From Collinsella sp. BG-O-102 (lineage in GTDB: Bacteria; Actinomycetota; Coriobacteriia; Coriobacteriales; Coriobacteriaceae), in contig NZ_JAMOKO010000002.1 in assembly GCF_023656745.1 (NCBI RefSeq), positions 62,001 through 126,000 of the forward strand: a stretch of 64,000 nt of DNA, read 5' to 3'. A program made the translations under genes and the position numbers. This document shows, one piece after another, positions 26,451 to 35,486 of the stretch. A model generated the notes under the pieces. That model did no database searches and was not told where the DNA came from. It worked only from the letters and a program-made list of their open reading frames with translations. Within the stretch, counting starts at the first letter, position 1. Every line of letters begins with the position of its first letter.

Positions 26451-27812
26451 CTAGGCGAAGAACGAAATCACCAAGGCGCAGGCAAGACCCGAAAGACCGA
26501 TGAGCGTCTCCATAACGGTCCAGGACTTGAGGGTGGTCTTCTCGTCAATCTCCAGGAACGAGGAGCACATCCAAAAACCGGCATCGTTGACGTGCGAGAG
26601 GGCCGTGGCACCGCCGCAGATAGCAAGACAGATAGCGGCACGCATGAGCACCGAAGCACCAGCGACCGCGGGCATGGCAGCCATAATGCCCGATGCCATG
26701 GTCATAGAGACGATGGAGCTGCCGACAGAGGCGCGCACCATGACGGCAATCAAAAAGGCAACGACCACCAAAGGCAGCGGTGAGGCCTCGAGCACGGGGC
26801 CGATAACCTGGCCCAAGCCGCAGTCTTGCAGCATCCAGCGAATGACGCCGCCACAGGCGATAACCAGCAAGATCATGCCGACGGGCTTAAGAGAACGGTC
26901 GAGCAGGGCCTTGAGCTCGGCGCCGGAGTAGCCGCGGCGCGCGCCCAGCAGATACATCGCGACGAGCGTGGCGAGCGTCAAAGCGACGAACGGCTTGCCC
27001 AGGAAGGCGAGAATCGAGGCGAGCTCGGCGGGCATGGGGATATAAGAGGACAACGTGCCCAGCAAAATCAGACAAAGCGGCGTGAGCACGATGGCAAGCA
27101 CCATGCCAAAGGGGGGAAGCTCCTTTTCGTCGCTCGCACCCTCGGCAGAGGTAAAGTGCTCCGGAACATCGGTAAAAATGCGACCGCCCACGTTGCGGCC
27201 CCAGATGACGCCGGCAATCGCCATGGCGATGAAGGCGGTGGGGATACCGACGAGAATCATGGTGCCCAGGTCGACACCGAGCGTGCCGGCGACCAAAACC
27301 GACCCGGCCGATGGCGGCACAAACGCATAGCCAGCGGCAAGTCCCGCGAGCAGCGCGATGCCGTAGTAGAGCGTCGACTTTTTGGTCTGCGATGCCACGC
27401 TAAAGGCAAGCGGGATCAAAACGACCACGCCGGCCTCAAAGAACACCGTGGTGCCGATGACCAAACCGGTGATGCCCAGCGCCCAGCTGGAGTGGCCCTG
27501 GCCAAAGGTGTCAATGAAGGTCTGGGCGATCTTCTTGGCGCCGCCGCTCTCCTCCAAAATCTGGCCAAACATCGATCCCAGGCCAATGAGCAAGGCGATG
27601 TTTTGCAGCGTGGTGCCCACGCCCTTGGTGACGGTGTCTGCCACCATGTCGAGCGGCATGCCGGCACCGATACCGATCACGAGCGCCGAGACCATCATCG
27701 ACAGCACGGGGTGCAGCTTGAACTTGATGATGAGCGCAAGCAGCAGCGCGATGCCCACGATGGCGGCGATGACCAGCCTGGTGGGATCAGCCATAAACGT
27801 TGGGTCTGACAT
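26451..27812 (-). CDS. GntP-family gluconate/sugar-acid permease (second copy)
   Basis: 453-residue permease of the gluconate:H+ symporter family with about 12 membrane segments (LVIAAIVGIALLLALIIKFKLHPVL opening; GTTVFFEAGVVVLIPLAF; FVPPSAGSVLVAGTLG; ASVGSSIVSMTMASGI). It is upstream of the dehydratase gene on the same strand with a 108-bp gap, so import and dehydration of one sugar acid are probably coexpressed. GGAGG lies 5 bases before the ATG at 27812. An inverted repeat CATCAGAC/GTCTGATG just upstream should bind the divergent FadR-type regulator. Confidence 0.9.
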   Translation of the reverse strand: MSDPTFMADPTRLVIAAIVGIALLLALIIKFKLHPVLSMMVSALVIGIGAGMPLDMVADTVTKGVGTTLQNIALLIGLGSMFGQILEESGGAKKIAQTFIDTFGQGHSSWALGITGLVIGTTVFFEAGVVVLIPLAFSVASQTKKSTLYYGIALLAGLAAGYAFVPPSAGSVLVAGTLGVDLGTMILVGIPTAFIAMAIAGVIWGRNVGGRIFTDVPEHFTSAEGASDEKELPPFGMVLAIVLTPLCLILLGTLSSYIPMPAELASILAFLGKPFVALTLATLVAMYLLGARRGYSGAELKALLDRSLKPVGMILLVIACGGVIRWMLQDCGLGQVIGPVLEASPLPLVVVAFLIAVMVRASVGSSIVSMTMASGIMAAMPAVAGASVLMRAAICLAICGGATALSHVNDAGFWMCSSFLEIDEKTTLKSWTVMETLIGLSGLACALVISFFA

Positions 27813-27825
27813 CTTTCCTCCAATT

Positions 27826-27919
27826 CATCAGACCTTTTGAATTCGTCTGATGACTATAGCGTGTTTTGGAATGGTCTGATGTTTCATTTTGAAATTTGTC
27901 CGAAATACATCTGATGTAT
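27826..27919. promoter_or_regulatory. FadR-type operator cluster
   Basis: CATCAGAC (27826-27833) and GTCTGATG (27845-27852) form an inverted repeat. Further half-sites are GGTCTGATG (27873-27881) and ACATCTGATGTA near 27907. They lie between divergent permease and regulator genes, the expected site for the regulator. Confidence 0.7.
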
Positions 27920-28046
27920 TTGGTAAACGGTCGTATTTGCGCTGCGAACGGTATATCTAAGCCGCCCGACTCAAATCCATCGGCCAATATCGCATCCGTG
28001 GTGCGCTAAAATAGCTCAGATGAATTCTGTATTGAAAGGTATAGCT

Positions 28047-28739
28047 ATGGCCCGCGGCGAATCGGGACTCCCCGAGCAAATATCGGAGAAAATCATTCAA
28101 TTGATTCTGGATGAACACCTTGAGCAAGGCGATCGCCTGCCTAAGGAAACCGTGCTGGTCGAGCGCTTGGGCGCCGGCAGGAGCACCGTGCGCGAAGCCA
28201 TGAAGTTGCTGCAGTCGCGCAATATCGTGCGCATTAAGCAGGGTTCGGGCACCTATGTGGCGTCAAACCCCGGCGTTGCCGACGACCCGCTGGGCTTTAC
28301 CTTTATTGACGACAAGCAGCGTCTGGCGCGCGACCTACTCGAGGTGCGCTTTATGATCGAGCCGCAGATGGCACGCATGGCGGCCGAGCACGCAACCAAC
28401 GATCAGGTCGTCTGTATCGAAGAGCTCTGCGACGAATCCGAGCGCCTGGCCGAGGCCGGTGAGGATTACTCCGCCGCCGACACCGCGTTCCACAATGCCA
28501 TTGCCGAGAGCTCCGGAAACCTCGTCGTTCCCCGCCTGATGGGCGTGCTCAAGGCATCCGTCCCCCTCTTTATCGACGTGACTGGCAAAAAGCTCGTCGA
28601 GGAAACTATCCGCACGCACCGCGATGTGGCCGACGCCATCGCCTCGCGCAATCCCACCGCCGCGCACGACGCGATGTATCTGCACCTGGTGTATAACCGC
28701 AACATGATTGCGGAGGGCGCGCAGGAACAGAGCGAATAA
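28047..28739 (+). CDS. GntR/FadR-family transcriptional regulator
   Basis: 230-residue regulator of the FadR group (UxuR/ExuR/DgoR-like). Winged helix: PEQISEKIIQLILDEHLEQGDRLPKETVLVERLGAGRSTVREAMKLLQSRNIVRIKQGSGTYV. The C-terminal FCD helices contain DTAFHNAIAESSGN and THRDVADAIASRN with the expected metal-binding residues. Divergent from the GntP-dehydratase operon, it probably represses it, with a sugar acid as inducer. The ATG at 28047 has GAAAGG 7 bases upstream; an earlier ATG at 28020 lacks one. Confidence 0.87.
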   Translation: MARGESGLPEQISEKIIQLILDEHLEQGDRLPKETVLVERLGAGRSTVREAMKLLQSRNIVRIKQGSGTYVASNPGVADDPLGFTFIDDKQRLARDLLEVRFMIEPQMARMAAEHATNDQVVCIEELCDESERLAEAGEDYSAADTAFHNAIAESSGNLVVPRLMGVLKASVPLFIDVTGKKLVEETIRTHRDVADAIASRNPTAAHDAMYLHLVYNRNMIAEGAQEQSE

Positions 28740-28780
28740 ACGTCCGCGCGGCAAGGGCGAGATCACCGTTTACCTTTTAA

Positions 28781-28796
28781 AAGTGAACGTTCACCT
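28781..28796. promoter_or_regulatory. AACGTT-type LacI operator upstream of dhuD
   Basis: AAGTGAACGTTCACCT, matching the palindromes in front of uxaC, the GPH transporter and GH105. It links the DhuD/DhuI pair to the pectin regulon. Confidence 0.75.
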
Positions 28797-28899
28797 GATT
28801 TTAGGAGAATCTGACTTTTAATTCCCCCTCTTCTCCTATACTGACCTTGTATGAAAAGCAAGACTTATATAGATGAACGTTTCTTTTGAAAGGATCGCT

Positions 28900-29709
28900 A
28901 TGTCTGATCTTATGGACAGCTTCCGCCTGGATGGCAAGGTCGCGCTCGTAACCGGCGCCACCTATGGCATCGGTATGGCCATTGCCGAGGCGCTCGGAGA
29001 GGCCGGCGCCAAGATCGCCTTTAACGCACGTCACGCCGACAAGGTCGCCGAGGCCGAGAAGCACTACCGCGAGCTGGGCTTTGAGGCCCATGGTTACGTG
29101 GCAGACGTCACCGACGAGGCCGTCGTCGCCGAGCTCATCGCCAAGATCGAGGCCGACTTTGGTACCACGCCCGATATCCTGGTCAACAACGCCGGCGTCA
29201 TTCAGCGCACCCCGATGCTCGACATGAGCGCCGAGGACTTCCGTCGTGTCGTCGATATTGACCTCAACGCACCGTTTATCGTGTCCAAGGCCTGTCTGCC
29301 CGGCATGATCGCCAAGGGCCACGGCAAGATCATCAACATCTGCTCGATGATGAGTGAGCTGGGCCGTGAGACCATCGCCGGCTATGCCGCGGCCAAGGGC
29401 GGCCTGAAGATGCTCACCAAGAACATCTGCTCCGAGTTTGGCGAGGCCAACATCCAGTGCAACGGCATTGGGCCCGGCTACATCGCCACGCCGCAGACCG
29501 CGCCGCTGCGCGAGACGCAGCCTAACGGAAGCCGCCATCCGTTTGACCAGTTCATCATTGCCAAGACGCCGGCCGCCCGTTGGGGCACGCCCGAGGACCT
29601 GAAGGGCCCCGCCGTGTTCCTGGCTTCCGACGCGTCGAACTTCGTCAACGGCCACATCCTCTACGTCGACGGCGGCATCCTCGCATACATTGGAAAGCAG
29701 CCTCAATAA
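28900..29709 (+). CDS. SDR oxidoreductase, DhuD/KduD-like (2-keto-3-deoxygluconate 5-dehydrogenase)
   Basis: 269-residue short-chain dehydrogenase: nucleotide motif VTGATYGIG (residues 17-25), NNAG (96-99), catalytic Ser149, Tyr162 and Lys166 (YAAAK). Relatives include gluconate 5-dehydrogenase and KduD. Together with the RpiB-like gene that follows, it matches the streptococcal DhuD-DhuI pair, which converts unsaturated uronates from polysaccharide lyases to KDG. Here the product would feed KdgK. The ATG at 28900 has GAAAGGA 6 bases upstream. An AACGTT operator lies about 105 bp upstream. Confidence 0.82.
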   Translation: MSDLMDSFRLDGKVALVTGATYGIGMAIAEALGEAGAKIAFNARHADKVAEAEKHYRELGFEAHGYVADVTDEAVVAELIAKIEADFGTTPDILVNNAGVIQRTPMLDMSAEDFRRVVDIDLNAPFIVSKACLPGMIAKGHGKIINICSMMSELGRETIAGYAAAKGGLKMLTKNICSEFGEANIQCNGIGPGYIATPQTAPLRETQPNGSRHPFDQFIIAKTPAARWGTPEDLKGPAVFLASDASNFVNGHILYVDGGILAYIGKQPQ

Positions 29710-29760
29710 GCGTCACCGCAACTGCCCACATCAGGTTTCATCCACTCGTTTTTCATTTGA

Positions 29761-29825
29761 GTTGCGGTGAGATAAGGATTGGTTTTGGCTTCTATCAGGC
29801 AAAACAGTCCGTATTTCACCGCAAG
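29761..29825. repeat. Palindromic repeat family 1, copy c
   Basis: GTTGCGGTGAGATAAGGATT on the left and GTCCGTATTTCACCGCAAG on the right. The right half, with GGCAAAACAGTCC, is near identical to copies d and e; the left half has diverged. It lies inside the dhuD-dhuI operon. A lone CACCGCAACTG half sits at 29714. Confidence 0.8.
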
Positions 29826-29849
29826 TTAGAAATAGAAAGGTAATTCGCA

Positions 29850-30491
29850 ATGAAGATCGCTCTGATCAACGAAAACTCTCAGAACTCCAAGAACCCTATG
29901 ATCGAGGCTGCCCTTAAGAAGGTTGTCGAGCCCATGGGCCACACCGTCTTTAACTATGGCATGTATGCCGACGCCGACTCCAAGCCCCTCACCTATGTGC
30001 AGAACGGCATCCTGGCCGCCGTGCTGCTCAACTCCGGCGCTGCCGACTACGTCGTGACCGGCTGTGGCACCGGCGAGGGCGCCATGCTCGCCTGCAACTC
30101 CTTCCCCGGCGTGCTGTGCGGCCATGTTGCCGACCCGCTCGATGCCTACACCTTTGCCCAGGTCAACGACGGTAACGCTGTCGCCATGCCCTTCGCCCTC
30201 AAGAACGGCTGGGGCCAGGAGCTCAACCTCGAGTACACCTTTGAGAAGCTCTTTGGCTTTGGTTCGGGCAACGGCTATCCTGCCGAGCGTGTTGAGCCCG
30301 AGCAGCGCAACAAGAAAATCCTCGACGGCGTCCGCGCTGTGACTATGCGTCCGCTCGTCGACGTTCTGGGCGAGATCGATCAGGACCTGGTGAAGGGCGC
30401 ACTTGCCGGCGAACACTTCCAGGAGTACTTCTTTGCCAACGCCACCGACGAGGCCATCATCGCCAAGGTCAAGGAGATCCTGGGCCTCTAA
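29850..30491 (+). CDS. RpiB/LacAB-family isomerase, DhuI-like
   Basis: 213-residue sugar isomerase of the RpiB family. The active Cys is in VVTGCGTGEGAMLACNSFPGVLCG (Cys72), with the general phosphate-isomerase layout but a longer C-terminus than RpiB (about 150 residues). DhuI of streptococci has this length and acts on the 4-deoxy-5-keto uronate from unsaturated disaccharides, replacing KduI. The order DhuD-DhuI and the nearby GH105 and KDG genes support the same role. The ribosome site GAAAGG lies 9 bases upstream. A strong terminator follows. Confidence 0.82.
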   Translation: MKIALINENSQNSKNPMIEAALKKVVEPMGHTVFNYGMYADADSKPLTYVQNGILAAVLLNSGAADYVVTGCGTGEGAMLACNSFPGVLCGHVADPLDAYTFAQVNDGNAVAMPFALKNGWGQELNLEYTFEKLFGFGSGNGYPAERVEPEQRNKKILDGVRAVTMRPLVDVLGEIDQDLVKGALAGEHFQEYFFANATDEAIIAKVKEILGL

Positions 30492-30517
30492 TCGCACGAC
30501 TCATTGCAGCTAACGCA

Positions 30518-30557
30518 AGCGGCGGTCGTCCCACGTACGGGACGACCGCCGCTTTTT
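30518..30557 (+). terminator. Intrinsic terminator after dhuI
   Basis: AGCGGCGGTCGTCCC and GGGACGACCGCCGCT form a perfect stem with a 6-base loop, followed by TTTTT. Confidence 0.93.
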
Positions 30558-30609
30558 GCTATCTACCGACTGACGCCGCGGGGACAGGCCCCATGCGCCA
30601 AGGGATTAA

Positions 30610-32559
30610 CTAGAGCTCGCAGGCAATCTTGTAGCCGTCGCCGATGGCGTCGCGGATGTTGCCGCACTTGTTGGCATCGCCCAACACGTGGGTGGTAACG
30701 CCGGCTGCAGCAAGGTCGTCGGCCAACTTGGTATTGGGACGATAGCCCATGGCAAGTACCAGCGTATCGGCATCGGCGATGGTGTGGATCTCGCCGTCCT
30801 TTTCGTAGCTGATGGCATCCTCGGTAATCTCGGTCACCTTGGCCTCGGTCAGCACGTGAACGCCCTTGGAGAGCATGCGCGTGATGAGCACCGCGCGACC
30901 GGCGCCGCCCTCGTTGGCGGCGAGCGTCTTGGTCATCTCGATGACGGTAACGTCGCGATTGGCCGGCGACAGATCGTTGACCAACGGGGCCAGGTAGTCG
31001 GCCGTCTCGCAACCGACGGTGCCGCCGCCCACGATGACAATCTTCTTGCCCGGGAAAGCCTTGCCGCCCAATAGGTCGTCAGCCGTCATGACCTGCTTAA
31101 ATCCCTGCATGAAGGCCGGGGCGATGGGCTCGGCGCCATAGGCCAGGACGACCTCGTAGCCGGCGTAGTCACGCTGAATGTCCTCGGCAGTAAGCTCGGT
31201 GCCAAATACGCACTTCACGCCGACCTCGGCCAGGCGACGGTACTGATACTTGATCACGCGGGTGAGTTCCTGCTTTGCCGGCGGAACGGCCGCGATGCGC
31301 ATCTCGCCACCCGGCTCGTCCTGTTTGTCCACGAGCACCACGTTATGACCGCGCTTGGCGGCAATGTAGGCTGCCTCCATGCCCGCAGGACCAGCGCCCA
31401 CAACCAGTACGTTCTTGGCCTCGGCGGCAGGCTCGTAACCGGCCTCGTCGCGCTCAACATCGGGGTTGACGGTGCAGGAGATGCGCTTGCCAAACATAAT
31501 GCCGTTCAGGCAGCGCAGGCAGCCAATGCAGGGGCGGATATCGTCGGCGTTGCCGGCAGCGGCCTTATTGCAGAACTCGGCATCGCACAGATTGGCGCGG
31601 CCCATCATGCAGATGTCGGCAGCGCCGTCCTCGATCAGCTCCTCGGCGATCCAGGCCTCGTTAATGCGACCGACGGTGGCGACGGGAATGTTGACGTGCT
31701 TTTTGATCTCGCGCGAGCAGGCGGCATGCGAGGCCTGCTGGGTACCGGCGGCGGGAATTGCGGAGCCGCGCTTGATGGTGGTACCACCCGACACATGAAT
31801 CATGTCGACGCCGGCCTTCTCCAGGCGACGCGAGACGTAGATCATGTCGTTGAGGGTCAGGCCGCCATCGGTGTACTCATCGCCCGAAATGCGGACGTCG
31901 ATGATAAAGTCCTTGCCGCAGCGCTCACGAATCTCGGCGATGACCTCGAGCAAGAAGCGCATACGGGCGTCGAGCGAGCCACCATACTCGTCGGTACGCT
32001 TGTTGTAGAGCGGAGTCAAAAAGCCGCCGAGCATGCCGTGGGCGTGTGCCGCATGGACTTCAACGCCATCGACGCCAGCCTTCTGCATACGCACGGCAGC
32101 GTCGCCAAACTGATGCGTGAGCTCGTGAATCTCGTCGACCGTGATGGGGCGCGGTGCCTCGCGGGCATAGGACGGGCCCACAAAGGACGGAGCGATCAGG
32201 CGCGGCGTGCCCGGAATGTTAAAGGCCATGTAGGCGGGGTGGAAGAGCTGCGGCATGATTTTGCAACCGTACTCGTGGACGGCCGCGGCGAGCTTTTCCC
32301 AGCCAGGAATAAACGTGTCGTCGTAGCAGCACATGTCACCCGGCAGATAGGTATAGGTGGGCTCGACCGTCACGACTTCGGTGATGATCAGGCCCACGCC
32401 GCCCTTGGCGCGGGCACGGTAATGATCGACCAAATCGTCGGTCACATAGCCATGATCGGCCAGGTTGGTGGACACCGGCGGCATAAAGACGCGGTTCTTG
32501 ACCTCGGTCGTACCGACCTTGATCGGGCTAAAGAGCATCGGATAGGCGGAGGACTCCAT
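30610..32559 (-). CDS. NADH:flavin oxidoreductase, 2,4-dienoyl-CoA reductase type
   Basis: 649-residue three-domain enzyme. An FMN TIM barrel of the old-yellow-enzyme type fills residues 1-340 (VFMPPVSTNLADHGYV, VEVHAAHAHGMLGGFLTPLYNKR). A [4Fe-4S] site follows (CIGCLRCL...ISC). The C-terminal FAD and NAD(P) domains show VLVVGAGPAGMEAAYIAAKRG and IVIVGGGTVGCETADYL. Gut actinobacteria carry many such reductases acting on enoates, bile acids or plant compounds; the substrate cannot be told. The ATG at 32559 has AAGGA 8 bases upstream. It converges with the dhuI operon and stands as a single gene. Confidence 0.88.
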   Translation of the reverse strand: MESSAYPMLFSPIKVGTTEVKNRVFMPPVSTNLADHGYVTDDLVDHYRARAKGGVGLIITEVVTVEPTYTYLPGDMCCYDDTFIPGWEKLAAAVHEYGCKIMPQLFHPAYMAFNIPGTPRLIAPSFVGPSYAREAPRPITVDEIHELTHQFGDAAVRMQKAGVDGVEVHAAHAHGMLGGFLTPLYNKRTDEYGGSLDARMRFLLEVIAEIRERCGKDFIIDVRISGDEYTDGGLTLNDMIYVSRRLEKAGVDMIHVSGGTTIKRGSAIPAAGTQQASHAACSREIKKHVNIPVATVGRINEAWIAEELIEDGAADICMMGRANLCDAEFCNKAAAGNADDIRPCIGCLRCLNGIMFGKRISCTVNPDVERDEAGYEPAAEAKNVLVVGAGPAGMEAAYIAAKRGHNVVLVDKQDEPGGEMRIAAVPPAKQELTRVIKYQYRRLAEVGVKCVFGTELTAEDIQRDYAGYEVVLAYGAEPIAPAFMQGFKQVMTADDLLGGKAFPGKKIVIVGGGTVGCETADYLAPLVNDLSPANRDVTVIEMTKTLAANEGGAGRAVLITRMLSKGVHVLTEAKVTEITEDAISYEKDGEIHTIADADTLVLAMGYRPNTKLADDLAAAGVTTHVLGDANKCGNIRDAIGDGYKIACEL

Positions 32560-32677
32560 ACAGGGTTCCTTTCGTTTGAGCCGCTGGGCGGCAGTTGCTA
32601 ACGTACCTATCGTATCAGTATCCGCCGCAATCGCACTCGCTCGCACTCCCCACCTTCAATCCCGACCCTCACAAAAA

Positions 32678-32746
32678 AGTTGCGGTGGAATACGGAGTAG
32701 ATGAGGCTTTTGACAGGCAAAACAGTCCGTATTTCACCGCAACTGA
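32678..32746. repeat. Palindromic repeat family 1, copy d
   Basis: AGTTGCGGTGGAATACGGAG and CCGTATTTCACCGCAACT arms. The loop GTAGATGAGGCTTTTGACAG is almost the same as in copy e at 41092. It lies between the oxidoreductase start and the kdpC 3' end. Confidence 0.9.
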
Positions 32747-32807
32747 TGGGCGGGGTGGAATTGAGGGCTCAGATAGTCAGTCACGCCCTCATCCGCCACT
32801 CCCTCAC

Positions 32808-33398
32808 CTACAGCGCGCCGTCCAGCATAAGGTTCACCTTGAGCACGTTGACCGTGGGCTCGCCGAAGACGCCCAGGAATCGGCCTTTGGTGCACTGGGC
32901 GATGATCTCGCGCACCTCACCTTCGCTCTTGCCCGTGGCCTTGGCAAGGCGCGGGACCTGGTACTCGGCGGCATCCGGAGAGATCTCCGGGTCGAGGCCG
33001 GACCCCGAGCACGTCACCAGGTCGACGGGCACAGCGTCCATATCGGCATCGGGGTTGGCGGCGCGGATCTTCTTCACGCGCGCGTCCACAAGCTGCCGAT
33101 ACTCCTCACTCGCCGGGGACAGGTTGGACGGGGCACCATACGCCATGAGCTCGCCGTCTTCGCCTTCGACAATTGACACGTTCTGGATACGACCCCACAT
33201 GTGGGCTTCGTCATCGAAGTTCTGGCCGATGAGTTCGGAACCCACAACCTTGTCGTCGACCGTAATAAGCGATCCGTTCGCCTGGTACGGAAACGCAAGC
33301 TGCGCGACGCCGGTCACCACAAGCGTGTATCCCAGGCCGCAGACGATGGTAAACAGCGCGAACACGCCGAGTGCGCGCGATGCGATACCTTTGAACAT
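32808..33398 (-). CDS. kdpC: Potassium-transporting ATPase subunit KdpC
   Basis: 196-residue single-span subunit. One N-terminal helix (ALGVFALFTIVCGLGYTLVVTGVAQLAFP) is followed by the periplasmic domain with NGSLI, GSELIGQNF, VTCSGSGLDPEISPDAAEYQVPRLAKA and the C-terminal FGEPTVNVLKVNLML, all classical KdpC motifs. It assists K+ binding in the KdpFABC pump and is last in the operon, 12 bp after kdpB. Confidence 0.96.
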   Translation of the reverse strand: MFKGIASRALGVFALFTIVCGLGYTLVVTGVAQLAFPYQANGSLITVDDKVVGSELIGQNFDDEAHMWGRIQNVSIVEGEDGELMAYGAPSNLSPASEEYRQLVDARVKKIRAANPDADMDAVPVDLVTCSGSGLDPEISPDAAEYQVPRLAKATGKSEGEVREIIAQCTKGRFLGVFGEPTVNVLKVNLMLDGAL

Positions 33399-33410
33399 AC
33401 ATACCTCCGT

Positions 33411-35471
33411 CTACATCATGCCAATGCCGAACAAGGCCAGCAGCATGTCGATAATCTTGATGAATACGAACGGCGCCACGATACCGCCCAGACCCCACAC
33501 CAGCAGGTTGTGGGTCAGCAGCTGGCCGGACGAAAGCTCGCGGTACTTCACGCCTTTCAGGGCGGCAGGAATCAGCGCGACGATGACCAGCGCGTTGTAG
33601 ATAATGGCGGACAGCACGGCAGTCAACGGGCTGGTGAGCCCCAGGATGTTGAGGGCGTCCAACCCGGGGTAGATCGGCGAGAATAGCGCCGGGATGATGG
33701 CGAAATACTTGGCGACGTCGTTGGCAACCGAGAAGGTCGTGAGCGAGCCGCGGGTCATGAGCAGTTGCTTGCCGATACGCACGATATCGATGAGCTTGGT
33801 GGGGCTGGAGTCGAGGTCGACCATGTTGCCGGCCTCCTTGGCAGCCTGGGTTCCCGTGTTCATGGCCACGGCGACGTCGGCCTGAGCCAGAGCGGGCGCG
33901 TCGTTGGTGCCGTCGCCGGTCATCGCGACCAGATGGCCCTCACGCTGGAACGCGCGGATCTTATCGAGCTTGCCCTCGGGCGTCGCTTCGGCCAGGAAGT
34001 CGTCCACACCGGCCTCGGCGGCGATGGCGGCGGCCGTCAGCGGATTATCACCCGTCACCATTATGGTCTTGATACCCATGCGGCGCAGATCGGCGAACTT
34101 TTCCTTCACGCCGGACTTGATGATGTCCTTAAGGTAGACGACACCCAGCACACGTCGGTCCTTTGCCACGACCAACGGAGTGCCACCCACCTTCGCAATG
34201 CGTTCGACGGCCTCGTCGCACTCCTTCGAGAACACTCCTCCGGCAGCCTCCACATAAGCGCGAACGGAATCGGCCGCACCCTTGCGAATCTCGCTGTCGG
34301 CGTAGTTCACACCGGACATGCGGGTCGCCGCGGTGAAGGGGATGAACTCCATGCCCTTATCCTCGAGTGTGCGGCCGCGCAGCCCAAACTGCTCCTTGGC
34401 GAGCACGACGATGGAGCGGCCCTCGGGGGTCTCATCCGCCAGAGAGGACAGCTGCGCGGCATCGGCGAGTTCTGCCGGATCGACACCGTCGACCGGAATG
34501 AACTCAGCGGCTTGGCGGTTGCCCAAGGTGATGGTACCGGTCTTATCGAGCATGAGGATGTCGACGTCGCCGGCGGCCTCGATGGCGCGGCCGGACATGG
34601 CCAGTACGTTGGCCTCGTTCAGTCGGCTCATGCCGGCGATGCCAATGGCGGACAGCAGCGCACCAATGGTGGTGGGCGCCAGACAGACGAGCAAGGCAAC
34701 GAGCGTGGTCACAGCGGTGGGGTTCGCCATACCGTTGAGCCCTGCAGAGAAACTCGAGTAGCAGTACAGTGCGAGCGTCACGAGGATGAAGATGACGGAC
34801 AGAGCAACCAGAAAGATCTCGAGCGCGACCTCGTTGGGGGTCTTCTTGCGGGCGGCGCCCTCGACCATGGCGATCATCTTATCCAGGAAGCTCTGGCCAG
34901 GCTCGCTGGTGATTTTCACCACAATCCAATCGGAAAGCACGGTGGTGCCGCCAGTGACGGCAGAACGGTCGCCGCCAGCCTCGCGAACCACGGGTGCAGA
35001 CTCGCCGGTGATGGCCGACTCATCAACCGAGGCGGCACCCTCGATGACATCGCCGTCTCCCGGAATCTGCTCGCCGGCGCGCACGACCACCAGATCCCCG
35101 CGCGAGAGCTCGGTACCGGGAACGACCGCGAAGCGGTCCTTATCCTCGACGGACTCGATGCGATGGGCCTCGACGTCCTTTTTCGCCGCGCGCAGGGAGT
35201 CTGCCTGCGCCTTACCGCGGCCCTCGGCAAGTGCCTCGGCAAAATTTGAAAAGAGGTCGGTCAGCCAGAGAATGACGGCAATGGCGATCACATAGTACGT
35301 GGGGACGTCGGCGTCCTGTACCCCAAAAATAGAGGCGATGGCCAGAATGGAGGTCATGGCGGCCGACAGCCACACCAGGAACATGACCGGGTTTTGGACC
35401 TGGACACGGGGGTCAAGCTTGGCAAATGAATCGCGCACCGCGCGGCTCATCATGTCTTTTTGCATAGCCAT
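33411..35471 (-). CDS. kdpB: Potassium-transporting P-type ATPase subunit KdpB
   Basis: 686-residue catalytic subunit that hydrolyses ATP to drive K+ uptake. The phosphorylated Asp is in [11 protein letters not shown] (Asp309), with TGES (about 154-157) in the actuator domain and [21 protein letters not shown] in the hinge. Membrane helices and the C-terminal set match type IA ATPases. It is second to last in kdpFABC, with 15 bp to kdpA. Confidence 0.97.
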   Translation of the reverse strand: MAMQKDMMSRAVRDSFAKLDPRVQVQNPVMFLVWLSAAMTSILAIASIFGVQDADVPTYYVIAIAVILWLTDLFSNFAEALAEGRGKAQADSLRAAKKDVEAHRIESVEDKDRFAVVPGTELSRGDLVVVRAGEQIPGDGDVIEGAASVDESAITGESAPVVREAGGDRSAVTGGTTVLSDWIVVKITSEPGQSFLDKMIAMVEGAARKKTPNEVALEIFLVALSVIFILVTLALYCYSSFSAGLNGMANPTAVTTLVALLVCLAPTTIGALLSAIGIAGMSRLNEANVLAMSGRAIEAAGDVDILMLDKTGTITLGNRQAAEFIPVDGVDPAELADAAQLSSLADETPEGRSIVVLAKEQFGLRGRTLEDKGMEFIPFTAATRMSGVNYADSEIRKGAADSVRAYVEAAGGVFSKECDEAVERIAKVGGTPLVVAKDRRVLGVVYLKDIIKSGVKEKFADLRRMGIKTIMVTGDNPLTAAAIAAEAGVDDFLAEATPEGKLDKIRAFQREGHLVAMTGDGTNDAPALAQADVAVAMNTGTQAAKEAGNMVDLDSSPTKLIDIVRIGKQLLMTRGSLTTFSVANDVAKYFAIIPALFSPIYPGLDALNILGLTSPLTAVLSAIIYNALVIVALIPAALKGVKYRELSSGQLLTHNLLVWGLGGIVAPFVFIKIIDMLLALFGIGMM

Positions 35472-35486
35472 AAATCTGCGACTCCT